Below, in pieces: positions 25,701 through 40,700 of a stretch of 64,000 bases of DNA. Source of the stretch: Apteryx mantelli (Eukaryota > Chordata > Aves > Apterygiformes > Apterygidae); the NCBI RefSeq assembly GCF_036417845.1, contig NC_089980.1, positions 117,329,169-117,393,168 on the forward strand. Direction: 5' to 3'. Below the pieces are notes generated by a model, which was given only the letters and a program-made list of their open reading frames with translations, was not told the origin of the DNA and made no database searches. Numbering within the stretch: the first letter of the stretch is position 1; every line of letters starts with the position of its first letter. The position numbers and the translations under genes are program-made.

Positions 25701-28700
25701 GTGACTCACCTGACACTGTGGACATGCCATCTGACCCAGGGCACTGATGACTGATAGGGTAATCCTATTGCAGTTTGCCAGTATCTTATGCACTTTCTTT
25801 TAAACCTCTGCTTTGATAAATGGGCTGTGGGTCTGGTTTCTTTTGAAGCTGAAAGGTTGCAACACCAATTCTTTTGGGTTGTAACATACCATACACAAAA
25901 GCGGTTGTCCAAGAGATTTATTTTTCCCTGAAATTCAATGTTCCTTCTACCCTGCAATTACTCAAAATTTGTGTACAACCTTTGGAATACAGGGCTAACA
26001 TTTTTGTTATTTAAAAATCAACCTGAACAAGCAACGTATTCAACATATTAAGCTCTGCTTTCTCTGTATTTTGTAAAAAAGTAGAGAGAAGTGACTGGAA
26101 TATTATTAATTGCCACACACATTTTAAAGTTAGATGAATCTCCAGCATTAGAGATGACAGAAGTTGCATATAGTGCATAAAATCTTCACCAAAAAGTGTT
26201 AGCTTACAGAAAAGCTGCCATAGAGTTCTCATTGGCTAAAACGAATCACGGAAAACTAAACGACCAGATAAACCCTGTTTGTGCAGGAGAAATATGAGAA
26301 AATCAGCAAACAGACCAAACGATGGAAAACATTTAATGGTTCTAGGCAGACACAAACACCTATTCTTTTAAAAGTAAATATATCAAATATCAAAAAGGCT
26401 CACTGTCACTAGCATAGTGTTCACAGAGATTGGAAGCCTCAGTTATTGCTCACAGGTTTAGGATGAGAGTTGCAGCTAATAGCGGACAGACAGAAACCTT
26501 AGTTCTTTCCCTGTTATGGGACACTGTGCTTTTGTTAGGATAGGATTAGTATTGAGTTTAGAATTAGAGTTCAGGAAACAACTCAAAGTGGAGTGAAGAA
26601 CTAGATTAACTACCGGGTTCTTTTCAGTGGTGCCCAGTCATAGGACAAGAGGCAATGGGCAAAACTGAAACACAGGCAGTGTCTGAACATGAGGAAAAAC
26701 TTCTTTACTGTGAGGGTGACTGAGCACTGGCACAGGCTGTCCAGAGAGGCTGTGGAGTCTCTATCCTCAGAGATATTCAAAAGCCATCTGGACAAGGTCC
26801 TGGGCAACCTGCTTTAGGTGACCCTGCTTGATCAGTGGGGTTGGACTAGATGATCTCCAGAGGTCCCTTCCAACTTCAACCGTTGGGTGATTCTGTGATC
26901 ACAACTGTTGTTTAAGCCAGACAGAACAGCCTCCCCATCCGACACTGTTAGTAGACTGCACCCAGCCAGGGAACTGACAGCATGGTGTGCAACAAGTAGG
27001 GACTCACGCCTTGGTGTGCTTGTGTGACCTCACAGGTGGCTTTCTTGCTAGAATCAGTGGGTCATAGGGAGCCTTGCAGGCACACACAGAACTGGAGTAG
27101 CCACATCTCCAACAGGAGGCGTGTGTGAATAGAGGAACTCACACTGCCAGAACAGGTGGTGTGTGCTTGTAACCCCTACTGCCTGTGAGAGGGGATGTGT
27201 GTGCCTTAATACTTTGTGCACATAACATTTTGTGCACACTCTTGTATGTGCATGCATGTGTGTGTGTGTCTGCATACAATTAAAACTTTGGGGGGAGTAG
27301 TTATAGAAGAGCATTTAGAAATTTGTAGGTGTTTATTAACATTTTCTTAGTGTTTAATATTGTGGTTTATTTGCTGTAGTACTGATATTGATCCTGAATG
27401 TAGAGTTCACAGATTAACAATTAATTATGTGTCATTAATGAATTAATAAACCACTTTGATCCTGATTTTGGTTTAAATTACATGAAGTGAGCAGTTTTTC
27501 CCTGTGACAGTTCTTAAATGAATCTCTGCTCCTACAGTGAACACTAGGGTTCAGGCTGAATGGCTCAGCCTCAATTAATACTTATAATTAAAGAGTTTTA
27601 CTACCAGTCTAATAAAAGGTTTTAGAAGGTTGGCAAGTATAGGCTGTGAAGATAAAGTGAGACTGGAGGCAGGAATTCAAATAAGCAATAAAAAGCTAAG
27701 CTTGCTACAAGTTCCATGAGAAGCTAGGGTGGATTTTTTTTTTTTTTTTGCATAAACAAATCAGTTTAATTACCCTAGGACTGACAGAGTGACTGGACTA
27801 CTGTTAGGGTTAAGATTAGGACAGGAGTTAAAGAAAGTACGGGTTGAGGAGAATTTATTGGTGGACAAGCAATATCAAGGCTGAGATGAGGCCTGCCTTA
27901 AATGGCAAAAGTAAATAGTTTATTGCTATTTCTGGATTTGCTGTGCTCACCAAGCTATAGGGCTAGATCCAGAGATTAACCCTGCAGGTGCAGGAGGGAG
28001 GGAAAACAACATATGAATTATGATTCATTCTGAGGTGGATATGAGTTTCTGCATTATAGTCAGTTAGTTTTAAGGATAGAATTAGAATTTGGGTAGAGGA
28101 TCCAGTCAGCAAACAAAGTTATGCAACCTCTAGATTCACTGTTAACAGGGGTTTGAATAGGTCAAGTTCTTACAGTGATTAATGCTGCTCCCTCCTTCAT
28201 ATTTTGAGACTTTAAGCTTCCCAAGCTATATTTTGGATAGTTTTTGCACAGAAACTGCAAAACTAGAGATACATTTTCTGCTGGATCCAGCACACCATGC
28301 ATTATAATAAGGAAGGCAGGGTTAGGCAAAGGAAATAGCATGTAGTAAATTCTGAGGGCATCAGGGTCACCACTAATGACAGGAACAGGTTTTGGATTAG
28401 GGTTAAGGCTCAGGATGGTAGGAACTAAAGATCTAAAATTTTGACTTGAAGGATCCAGCAGCATTGGGCTATGATGAGGCCTGAAGACAGAGAAATAGCT
28501 TATGGTTAATTCTGAGGTAAGAGGTAAACCACTAAGTTCAATCTGTAATACTCACAAGAATGAGATGACAACCAGAACTGGTAGAGAGCTTTTTTGGTTC
28601 TTTTTGAACTCAAAGATAAAACTTAACCAGAGAGGTTTGGGTATAGTTCAGGATACCATTTGCCAAGAGCTAAATTTATTACTTTACGGCATAAGGCCAC

Positions 28701-31700
28701 AGTTATAAGTGCTTTTGATCAGTCTTAGTATTAAGCAAACTATAGCTAAATCTGAGTTTACAATAATGATTAGGTTTCTGCAGAACAGTAGACAAAAAGA
28801 TTTTTTGCTATATCCTACAAATCCTATGGGGCTAGGATAGATATAAAGGAGGAAATGGTTTATTGTGAGCAAGGTATGAGCCTCTGAATTTAGTTGAAGT
28901 TTCAGTTAATAATGGAAATAAATATCTACCATCTTGAGTCTTAACTCTAAGAGTTATGTTTACTGTAATTCTTATAACATCTGCACACAATTTATCTCTA
29001 AGATATAGATTCTTCTGACATGAATAAGTTCATAAGAAAGCACCCGGACAACTTTCCTTCAGATTAGAAAAAGTCATACGAGTTGAACTGTTCTATAACA
29101 CCACTACCCAAAATATCCGATGACCAAAAAAATAATTTTTTTCTAGCATAGAAATATATTGGCAGCACTGCTTCTCTTCACACTGACCACAAAAATTGCT
29201 TTCTATATAGAAAGAACATAGAGAAAGGGGAACGAAATGCTTTCCACTGCAAATGCACACAGTGATGGAGCCTGGCAGAGAAAGTGGTCTGGCATCCATA
29301 TCTGTAAGAGTCTTATTTTTTGGAGACTGCTCTCAACAGTTATGAGGTCCAGTAAGATCCACACAACAACGAACAGATTACTGCTGGCTGCAGGTTGAAT
29401 GTTTTACAGTCTCAAGTCATTCAGGCTCACTCAACTATGATTAAAACTTTGGTTAGAGTTCAAGGCAGAAGAGACTAAGTTGTAGGTCTATAGCTAGTTC
29501 CTGCAATGCCTGCAAAACCAGGATGTAGTTTGGATTCTGAAAGGTTGCTTTTAATGTGAATGAGACTCCATGATAAACACTTAACCCTAAGGTTAAGACT
29601 GACGCCATTGTTTGCAATGTGTTTCTTAGACAGGAAGAGATTAATTAACAGTTCCCTGAAAGGTGGGATGGAGGTCTGTTTGCTTAAGCTGAATCCAAAG
29701 GTTAGATGTGTGTGTGTGTGTGTGGGTGCGTGCGTGTGCGTGTGTGTGTGTGAGGAGAATGATTGCTTATGACATTCTTGTGGCAAATTTGGTAATGGAC
29801 AAGACAATAAGCTACAGTGGTTTTGAAACATATTTGCTGTGATTTCAATACAACTTTTCTACGTAAACTAGAAAATCTAGTCTTTTAGGATAGGATTCAT
29901 CTGACAACTTTTAGATGTGTAATCACTCTATGCTTCCTTTATAATCAAAGAAGAAAAAAAAAAGGCAATTTAAGGGTAGTTCATCTTATCCTAACATAGA
30001 TGACTGAGATAAATTGCCCTTTTGGGGTGATTTTTTCCTACTAGAGTACATTAGCTTAGATCTAGATGATGAACTTTCATATTACTAGACTAGAAGAGAA
30101 ATTTCACACTTAATTTGTTTTCTTAGACATATTGTGCCAAACCCAAAAACCTCAAGAAATCTCTAGATGCTCTAGCTCTACCTGGGAAGATTATTTTGCA
30201 AATATAATACTTACCAAATAATGAGAAAACATAATGGTGTACATTTGAAAACCTAGTTAGTGGTGGAAACTATAATCAGCTACAGAATGAGAGATGATAC
30301 TGGGTATAAGGCGATAGGCTGTAGATGTACTTAAGAAAGGGGAAGTGAGTAGCTAAATGTCCTGATTCAACTGAAAAAGGAGAGTCAGTGGAGGAATGTG
30401 ATGGAGGTTGATATGGGCAAAGTGATGGGGCAGGAAATTAACTTTGAAGCAAGAGCTGAGTAAAAGAGAGTAAAAGAATATCGAATTTGCAAAGGTCAGA
30501 GAGAAGGATGTTGGAATAATTGAATCATAAGATGACAAAAGCCTGAACAAAAGTGCAGACTGAAAGAAATGGCTCTCCCTCTGAAATGGTCTTCAGAGAA
30601 AAATCTATAGGACTTGCACATTGCTCAGAAGGTGAGAACTTCTGAAGAAATTTGACTTGAAGATGACACATGGTCTGCAGTGATCAGCAACAGGCAGTTT
30701 CAGATTATATTAAAAACTATTTGGATAACTTATTAGTAACTCAACCTAAAAATTAACAAAGAAGTACTACAGTTAGACAGAAAGAGATGGATCTGGAACA
30801 GAGGTAGTAATGAGGTATCTGCAGAGAGATGGTATCCGGCAAATGGAAAAGGACCAAGGACAGTGAGCTGGCAAACCTTAAGAGGAAATTGGAGGACTGA
30901 CGAGGAGGCTTTCTCAGAAACACACTGAAAGTATAGATGTAAAGGCAACTACACAGCTAGTCCAGCAATGGAATGGAGAGAGCACAAATATTCCTAAAGA
31001 AAATGGAAGATCACAATTAACATGACCATCAGGTTAAGGGAGAATGGAATACAATTTCTAATACTTGGTTATGAAGAGGTTGCTAAAGACTTGGAAATAA
31101 CAGTTACATTTACTGTAAATGGAACAGTATCATGGCTGAATCTGTGGCCCTAATGCCAACTGACAGTCTAGCTTTGTTCATGCTATTAAACTGTGCCTCC
31201 AAATCAGGGTAGCTTTATTTGAATTGCCTATCGGGAACGGTCTCTGGCACAGGCTAACCTCTAGGCTACTGAGGAATCATTTGAGAGTCCACTATATTGC
31301 CCAGGTCAAAATGAGGCCAGGGACCTGCTAACAACTTAAGAGAACAAATAATAAAGTTGCAGTGCCCAATAATATTCCCTGGCAATATTTCATTTATCAG
31401 CATAGATGAAGCCAATGGTTTCAGCCAGGTGCAAGAGGAGACACTGCTTTAGAGAGGGTCCACTAATAATACTGAAGAAGATTAGGTAACAACAATTAGG
31501 CTTTATAAGATGAAAGAGGATGAAATGTTAATACTGGGAAGAAATAGGGCTTGATGTGATTGAGAGTTTAAGGGAGAAAAAGAAGCGACAAGCTAGGATG
31601 GACCTGGGGCAAACAGAGAGAGAGAAGACAAAACAATGAGAATCTTCTTCATCTGTGAAAGCTATAAGGTTTACAGAAAATATGAGCTGAGGGAGAGTAC

Positions 31701-34700
31701 AACCATCAGACTTGTAACAGTCTCTTCCTGAAAGATAGACAGTGCAGATCGAGAAGAGGGGACAGACATTGGGGAGGACCTGAAGAATGATCCAATAATG
31801 CAAAACTTCCATACAGATGGGACTGGGAGCATGTGATTAAATAAAGCACACTCTCAGGCTTAGATCAGAGCCTGGTCTGTTGCTAGACATTAAACCAGTT
31901 TTTTGGTCACTCCTCTTTTTGTTCTCATTACTCTTAGGGGAAGGCTACTTTGGAACCCTACTCCTCTGTTTTTTGAGGTATCTTTCTTAACATCCAGCTT
32001 CAAGTGATTCACTACTAGTTTATATCTTTTTCTTGTTTGTCAACATTGGCCTTTGGTTTAAACCTTTCTTTCTCCGTATTTACCTTTCTTATGCTTTTCT
32101 AGCCAAAAAAACGTATTCCTCAAACCTTCAGATTGTTATACTAAACAAACTGATTTAGTTACCTCTCATTTCAGTGACTCCTCACTTCACTCATCCTACT
32201 TATTCTTCTCTGCATCCTTTCAATTTTACTTAATCTTTCCTGAAAATGAGTAACCCAAATACTACCACATTCCAGGTAAGGCAAATTCCAAGTTTAGTTA
32301 TCATTTCCCTACCTCTACAGTATGAGCCCATAGGCAACTGACTTCTCACCCTGTACCATTAAGAGCAGAGTTGTTTAAATAGAAGGGAGACAAAACTGAA
32401 GGAACAGAGAATTTGTTTTGTGAATATCATGGATTTCTTTCTGACTGTGAAAAGAAAAAATATTTGGGGTGAATCAACACAGTAGATTGTCAGAACAGAC
32501 CTTTTATGAGGAGATAAAGCCAAGAATAAAGAAATCAGTGTACACAAAGGAAAAGAAGGGGAGGAATGGAGAGGAGAGAACACTAGGGGAACTGGAAGTC
32601 ACTGAAAGCTGAGGTATGAGAGCAGGAGAAGTATTAGTGACATAGCGGAGCCTCTCTTTCAGTGAAAGGCTGAGCTCAACCAAGGCTGCAGAATAAATGA
32701 CAAAGGCAGACAACACCAAGCTAAGGGGTCAAATGAAAGAACGATAATGAAGTTACAAAAGCTAGTACTGGGGATTGAGAGAAATCAAGACAAAAAGGGG
32801 ATGTGTGTACATACTTTAGAGAAACATCAGTACATATAGAGGCACAGACTTTGAATATTAATAGATGTATTCCAAACCCCAGATCTCTAAACCCAGAGCC
32901 ATACGAGAATTCAGCATAATATAATATTGAACACACGTTATTCATTTGATGATTGTCAATCCAACAGATAGTTATCAGTTCCATAAAGTGTTTTAATATA
33001 AGTAGGTTTTGAAAGAAGAGTCTTGGTATACATTAATGGAAGCTGTTCCAAGGTTTTAGAGGAGAAAAAAAATGAAGGTAGCAAACAGGAGACTAGAGAG
33101 ATGCAAGATTAAGAGTGAAAGGAAACATTTTGTTCTTAGTGCCTTTACCTGCTACCTGATCATAAGAAGAAATACCAAGAAGTGGATTTAAATGGTGTAG
33201 TTACTTCAAAGAGAGTAAGAAAATGGGCATAAAACTAACCTGTTGATATTAATTTTTAAACTAGTATGATAACAGCACTAATCAGGTCGAAGTCAAAGTA
33301 CTACTTGGTTGGTAGGCCATCAATATGGAGAGAGAAATTGGATTGCCTGTTGTCTAATATAATGCTAATGCTTCAACTTCATGATACTTTGGAGAAAGGA
33401 GAGATAAAACTTCAATAATAGTCTCAGAGACAGCACCTTTTTCAGAAATGTGAGGCAAATCTGAGGTCCTGGTTATGCATGGTCAGTTATACTGGGGAAT
33501 ACCTACTTTTCAATAAATCTAAACTTATCCTCTTGGTTTCCATTGTATTTTACCTCTAGTCCTGAACTATTATATAAAACAGAAGCTATGTAAGTAAAGA
33601 TATGAAATCAAGCTATGAACATAAGGAAATTCATGCCCTACAGAGATTTCAGTTCTGAGATGAATTGCATCAGAGGATAGTCAAAATAGCATTGGAATGG
33701 AGCTGAGAGGGAAAATGAGAAAGAAAGATGTAAGAATTAGTGCTGGATGTTGAAGAAACCATTAATTACTACAATATGCTTGTTTCCTGCAAGCTGTTCA
33801 GTTCTGTAATTTTAAGTATCGCATACCTTAGGTCACAATAAATTCTGTAATTGTTTTTAAGAGTTCAAACCAGAACAAATACAGATTTTGAACTCAAGTT
33901 ATGGGAATTAACAGTGGTTTTGATCATAACAAATACATATCCTAATACACGTTTGATCAAAGAAATGGTTCAAGACGACAAATTTTGATAATATTTAAAA
34001 AGATAATCTTAGGAATACTTCAGTTATTGAAAGCATACACGTATAACCCTAAATTTAGCTCCCTAGAAGCAAAACAATGGAAACTATTTTATCTCTTATG
34101 TTATGACAACTGCCGAAAATGTATAACACAGGAAAAGATACTGTAGGGTGTAAGGAAAGAAAGCTACACAAGTATGCAATCGTACATTTAATACTAACAT
34201 TTAATACAGCTGTTAAATCAGCTGCAATAGAAAACTATTCTTTTACTTAAGTAGAAAAGGTATGGCTTGCAGGTGATATGATTATCAGTTTCAAGTTTGA
34301 GCGAATACTCAGAACCTCTTGCATATATTATGTAATTCCTCTCTATAAAAAAAAAGGACCGGCTTATTTGGTTGCTAGGATGCAAACAAAGAAAAAAAAT
34401 AGTATGTCCACAGTCAGGTTATAGAACATTGAAACAACCGCCTCAAATAAAATGCCTGCTTTATGATCACATGCAATAATAGAAAGACATAGTATCTTTT
34501 TTCATGTGATTATTGGGGAAAAAAAAAAGCATCTTAGAGAGTAAGACCTCATTAAGCAAAGTTGACTGGATGCACTTCATTTTCCCTATTCATAGAGCAT
34601 ATCTTTCAATCTTTAACCTAGAAGTAGAGTATTAGATGAGTCCCTAAAGCAGAACAGACATATACATAATTATAAATTCCACTTTAGTTATTTCTGGACA

Positions 34701-37700
34701 AATTATAAACCAAGTATCTGTAAGGGTATTCAGGATGAGGATCTGAGCCAGGTGTTGGAAGTCAGGAATCTTACGTCCTGTTCACTTTCAATGGCTAACC
34801 TCCTTAAAAGGGTTTTCTTTATTTTTCCTCCCCCCTCTCCACACTCTCCTGAAAAACCCTCAGCATACAGAAAACAATAACCTCATATCTCACTGAACAG
34901 ATGTTTGAGAAGGCCTAATATGCACAGTGGATTTGACATTTTATATTCTCAGGTACTAATCCGCTATAATCAGATATACATACAAATCTTTCAGTACAGA
35001 CACTTGAAATATGTCATATGCCACCATTGATCCAATTAATCTCCAACAATGCTCATCTGATCAAAGGTCAGGAGCCATGCTATTCACTAAAAGACTCTCA
35101 AAACAAATAAAGTCTCTTGTCTTAGCTGCTGTTTTACTACTTAGCTCTGTCTTGTTTGGGGTAAGTAACAAAAATACTAGTGCTTTTCTACTTTCTGATA
35201 AAAAGCTCAAGATGCTCAAAGTGTTAACATTCAACATTGAAATCCTTCTTAATAACTGAGGAAACAAACAAAACCATTGCAAAGTATTAGTTTTACTTGT
35301 TCTGTAGAGTTGGCTTGCATGTATTTCTGGTACTAGAGTGGACTACTCAAGGTAACTGAGCTTCACTCACACTGCAGAAAAGCAATACCCTGTAATGTCC
35401 ACACAAATGCTTTTTGCACAAATGATTCTGTGCCAACAGTTATACAGATCTGCTCTGAAGAGGGAGGACAGGCCACAGTTGCTTTATTCTCTTCTGCTTT
35501 ACAACCACTTATGGGCAAAAAAGTCTTGTATCCAGAGGACCTGATGTCTGTCTTGTTACACCAGCTGAAGATTTGAGGTAGTTTGGATTATGTCAAGGGA
35601 AGGCCTGTATCATTCCAGGAACTATACTGTATAATACCTCTCAGCACTAAATGTACACCCCAGTACCGGCAAGGAGCACAAAACCAAATTGCTTTGTGTT
35701 CAGCCCTTTTGTCTTCCACTTACATGGGAACTGTCTCAGCAATGTCTATTTTCTGAACTACTTGCAGAGTACTTTATGTACTACCTTAAGTTGATACTTC
35801 GTCTAGGTTTTCAGTGCCCTTCCTGGCTACAAAACCCTCAGGCTGATTTCTGGAATAACATAACTATGTTCTCCATCAACAAAGAAGTGGTGGATGGAAA
35901 AATTCATTCAGGTTTAAAAATGGATGTGGAAGACAGAACAAAGCCAAGTTAGGTACAGATGTAGCCTTCAAGGTACACTATCCTCAGTTTTGTCCAATGA
36001 AGAGATAGAAATTCAACAACAGATGCAAATCCTTATGCATAGAACAGAGGTAATATACTATTTTTTTTCTGTTGACTCACAAAAAGAAGAAAAAAACTCA
36101 AGTGTTTTTGACCTCTTCCACATAAGCTGGAAATGGACCATTTCAAAGCAGCTTCCACGTCACCAACTTGTGTCACTACTAAACAATGTCACATCTGACA
36201 AACAAAACCAATAGTTTCATTGGTGGTCAAAGCAGACCTGACTAAATTTAAAGTTTAAGTTACTGTGCAAATTAAGCTCATTCAGTATGAAACACGCTTC
36301 ACTGGTTTTGAGTCTCTGGCCTACTAGAGAACATGCTGGCTCATCATCTTCATCTGCTGATGGAATGTGTTCTATCTTTGTTTCAGCACACTCAGCTTTT
36401 GCGTTAAAGAAGTGCCTTTTTTGTCAAGCATCTGTGGATGTATTTGGTATTTAGGAGATTAAAAAAAACACCTCCTGCTTGTAAGAGTCAATTCCACAAC
36501 AAGTACTGCTGTCGATTACTTTCTGGATTTTTCTGCCTTTTCAAAAAGCATTTGAATTTCCCTTCAAGCTGAAATGGTCACATAAACGATACTGATGCCA
36601 AGGTCCTTATGATGTTCAAGACTACATTACTGCAAAATAGTGCCTCTACTGAAATCATACTGCAAGAGATGAGATTTGATGCTAAGCATAATGATCATAT
36701 TCTGAAAAGTACAGTATAGAAAGGACAACTGAGCACTATTTTACTGAGGCCAATTAGACTATTCAGGAATTATCTGCAGATCTTTTATTATGTTGACAAG
36801 CTACTCCATGTTTCCTCTACACATACTGAGTCAACCCAACCTGAACACATCATCTCTGCATTTTGCTTCTCAAGTCTCTCTACAGTCTGATTAGAAAATT
36901 CTGCTAACATGGTATTAGCATGTGAACTAGTTCATTTGATATAAATCTTCACTTTCATCCCAGATTGGAAAACAACTTGCAGCCTGCCTCCCCCCCTCCC
37001 CCCCCCCAAAAAAGAAGAAAAAGTAGTAAGCCCAATTTTATTCTATATAGTTCTGCACAGTCACTACAGTAATGCTCTATGAAATACTGATTGGAAAAAA
37101 GTTTCAAACTGGTATAGAGAAAAACTCTTCTGGAGTGGTTAGAAAACAGCGGTTAAAATAATAAAATTATATGAGGCAAAGAGGTACCTCATATGAAAAC
37201 ATATAAAATAATATTACTGTACAAGCCTTCATCTGAACTACTGCTGACAACCCTCATCAGTAATGTTCAAACTGCATGAGGAACAGGATGGTCAGGAACA
37301 GAAAAACTGTTTTTGCAAGGGGAGGCAAAGATTAGCTTCACAGAATAAAACTTAGATGAAAAAGATTACTACTTTCAGACAAACGAATAAAGCAGAAAAG
37401 GTATTTTAGCTAAGGAACATGAAAGCATGAGACTAAACTGATTTAATCTTGCTAAGAATAAATTTAGATGAAAAATAAGTCTCAGAAAGAAGTTTCAAGT
37501 CATTAAAAAAGAAAGATTCAGAAACAGCTTTCAGTAGAAATAGCTGGGCAAAATCTACCTATTTTTAATATGAAGTCTACTGCTTTCATGATAATACAAT
37601 CATGTGGATCTACGCAACACGCAGAAAGCTCTTATTAACTTAAGTTGGGTTAAGGAGCTCAAAGCTTGCTGTGATATATGCTATATACATTATTGCTGCA

Positions 37701-40700
37701 ATTACTAGCTTCCATTGCTGTTATGTTATTATACTACCACTATAGCCATTAACTCTATCTAATTCCAAGGGTTCACCTTATAACTTCAAAAGGTATTTAA
37801 CAGATATTCCCTTCCTCTGTCACCTGGTGACCCAAGCAATTGTACTTCCACTTACAGTATCCTATGGCACAATCTTGTATCATTTAATAATAGTGCAAAT
37901 CAGTAGAAGAAAAGCAGATAACTACCTAATCACAGCACAACTTCAGTAAGAGCTAGAAACAGCTCAAAACCACAGAAACTAAAGTCAAAACTGGTTAAAC
38001 TCTGCAAATAACAGCACCCAGCTTCATAAGGATGAAACATCTTGGATAGCCACCATCATGAAACCCATATTTACATTTCACTTCCCAGGCTAGCCCAGCC
38101 TATCTTCACTGAATACTCATTACATCAGACTGGCCAAGAAGTAGGCAGTTATGATAAAGCTCATGAAATGAAACAGCAAAGTTTTTCAATTTTCATTTAC
38201 AACTGAAGAATGGTATTTACAGTATTCTTTATACTTTTATGAACATGATGCAATGCTAAATGTACTTTCAGGTCAAGTAAAATATTAGATATCTAGTTAC
38301 TTCTGATAACAACCTTACAGTAGCTAAAGCAGTGAAAGAAAAATGATAATTTTAGATCAAGAATGAGGAATCTCTGGCTTGCAGACTGGATTCAGTCACT
38401 AACTCCAATTTGTCCAACATGTAGCAAACTCAGACAACCTTCTACCCCACCTCTTGCTCTGCGGCTTCTTTTACCAGTAATCAGGTGGAGTTGATTATTC
38501 TATTTACTCCAAAGTTCTCTTACCCACATTAAAGAATAGACTTTAAAAAAGTGTACAGCCTAATGCATATGAAAATGACTTAGGGCTAACATTTCAGAAA
38601 TATCATCTGGTCTTGGTGACATTAAGAGAAACAAATCATGTTTCCATAGATTATTTAATTTCCATTTCAAAAAACAAACTGCATTTTTCCCCTCATTACT
38701 AACCATGGAGTCTTCCTCCATCCTTAAAAAGGACAAGTTCTGCATTCTTTCTCTTCTTCAAATCTTTGTAGATAATGTGGTACAAAAATATTTTATAATC
38801 TTCCTGTCTAGTTAAAAAGTTTTGATACATGTTTACTAGGATTCAAGTTGGCAAATGAACCTGCAGAATGATGCCACCATTTTAAAGTGTCTTGATCCAG
38901 AACAGAAAAGAATAAGAAAAAAAAGTCATTCTGACTAAATGCTAGAAAGACAGACTTTAAGCATATATATGCTTTCTGAGAACAAAGGAAAAGTAAAATT
39001 TCAGGTATTACACAGAGAAAAAGTGAACCTGAGACCACAGTCTCTGATTTTTTTTTTGGTTCCAAAATGGTGAAACACTTCTGCTTTGCTACAATGGTAC
39101 TTAGCTGTAATTGCAATAAAAATGTCCAAGTCATGAGTAGCTCATGAACCAGAAAGATTTGGGCGCGCTTGAATTTCTCTTATAATGTAGTTGTTAGTTT
39201 TTTTGTCAATGGGTATTTCTAAATGTGGAACTGCATAACTGATATATATAGCTGTATGCTAGATTTCCAGTTAAATATGAGTTGTTCCAAAATATTACTA
39301 GTTTTGTTAAATCTAAGTTAAAAGAATATCAGAAAAACAAAATGATTGTTTCAATATGTACTTAGCAAGGCAAGCCAATGTTAAAGTTGTAGGCACATTG
39401 AGAAAGTGATGCTCTCTTTCAGCAGGTCTAACTAAAGATTCCATTATTTCACTGCACTGATTTTAACCAAGCTCACCAGTAACACATAATTAGAGGTACT
39501 AATGCACAGAAAACTAGAGTGGTGTCAAAGTCACACATTATATTTTGTCTTCTCCCTGAGTTTGATTGAGATCATCCTATAAAGTAGTAGTTCTAAAAAT
39601 AGCAGGACCATAAGTGAGATGGAAACTGAACTGCAGAATAGGCATGCGAGTACAATAAGTGAACAGAAGGTGAAGTGACAAGGAAAAAAAAAAAAAGTGG
39701 GGGGAAGCTACTGCCCTCAGAGTGCTGCAAAATTGAAAGGTTTTTAATTTTTTTTTTAAAGCTTTATACCTCAGAAGCAGTCTATGAACTCATAGCCAAT
39801 TTAATTTTGTTGGCTTAGTGAACACCAACTTTTGTAACTGGCCACAGAGAACCTCATACTACTAACCTCGTACTACCAAAACAAAAAACTGTGCATACAG
39901 CCCCTAAATGTATCTTGCCAAGGAATATTTAAGGAGGCATAAAGGTGTTCCTTGAAATTCTCACAGCAAACAAATTTTCATATATGTACTGAACCATCTG
40001 GCACTCAAGAGATTATTGAAAGAAACATTGAGATCACAGAAGGCATTCTGGCACCTCCAAAATTATAGAGAATCAGACCAGACACGATTCTTGGAGAACT
40101 GTAACCATGGAAAGATGCAACTCTGAGAAGGATTTAGTAAGCATAAGCTGAGTTTACCACAAACCCTTGGTACTGCCTGGTCAAAAAGGGTTAATATTGT
40201 CCAAACTGTTCTAACAGGGAATAGCAAATTGAGTAAGGAGTGGAGTTTGGTCCAAATTCACAATGTTTTTTAAGAGCCCAAATCCTACTGATCTCAGGGA
40301 GTTCACGTCTCAGAATTTGCTATCTGTAACATTATTTAAAATTTGAGAGGAAAAGAAAATGTCTTACGCAAGACTGAAGGAACTCAATCTGTTTAGCAAT
40401 CAAAACGAAGATCAAGAAAGATCAAGAGGTGATTTGATTACAACATGTAAGTGTCTCAAAGGGAATGGGAGGGGGAACCTTTGGGTAAGACAGGGCTCTT
40501 CAGTCTAGTGAAGAAAGCCATAACAACCATCAATGTCCAAAGCTGCAGACAAATTCATATGGGAAAGCATGAATTTTTAATAATGGGGCTGACAAATTAC
40601 TCAAACTATCATCGAAAAAAGCAAATTTTTCAGCTTCTTAAAAAGGTTGTAAATTTCTGTCTATTTCAGCTTCTCTTCATCAGTAGGTTTTGTATAGCAC

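Noticed and set aside
29475-29831. 118-codon minus-strand frame with His-Thr repeats
   Set aside because: Produced by the (TG)n microsatellite at 29707-29752.
37140-37560. Possible old CR1 or L2 tail in intron 9
   Set aside because: Only a few words line up; too diverged to assign without profile searching.
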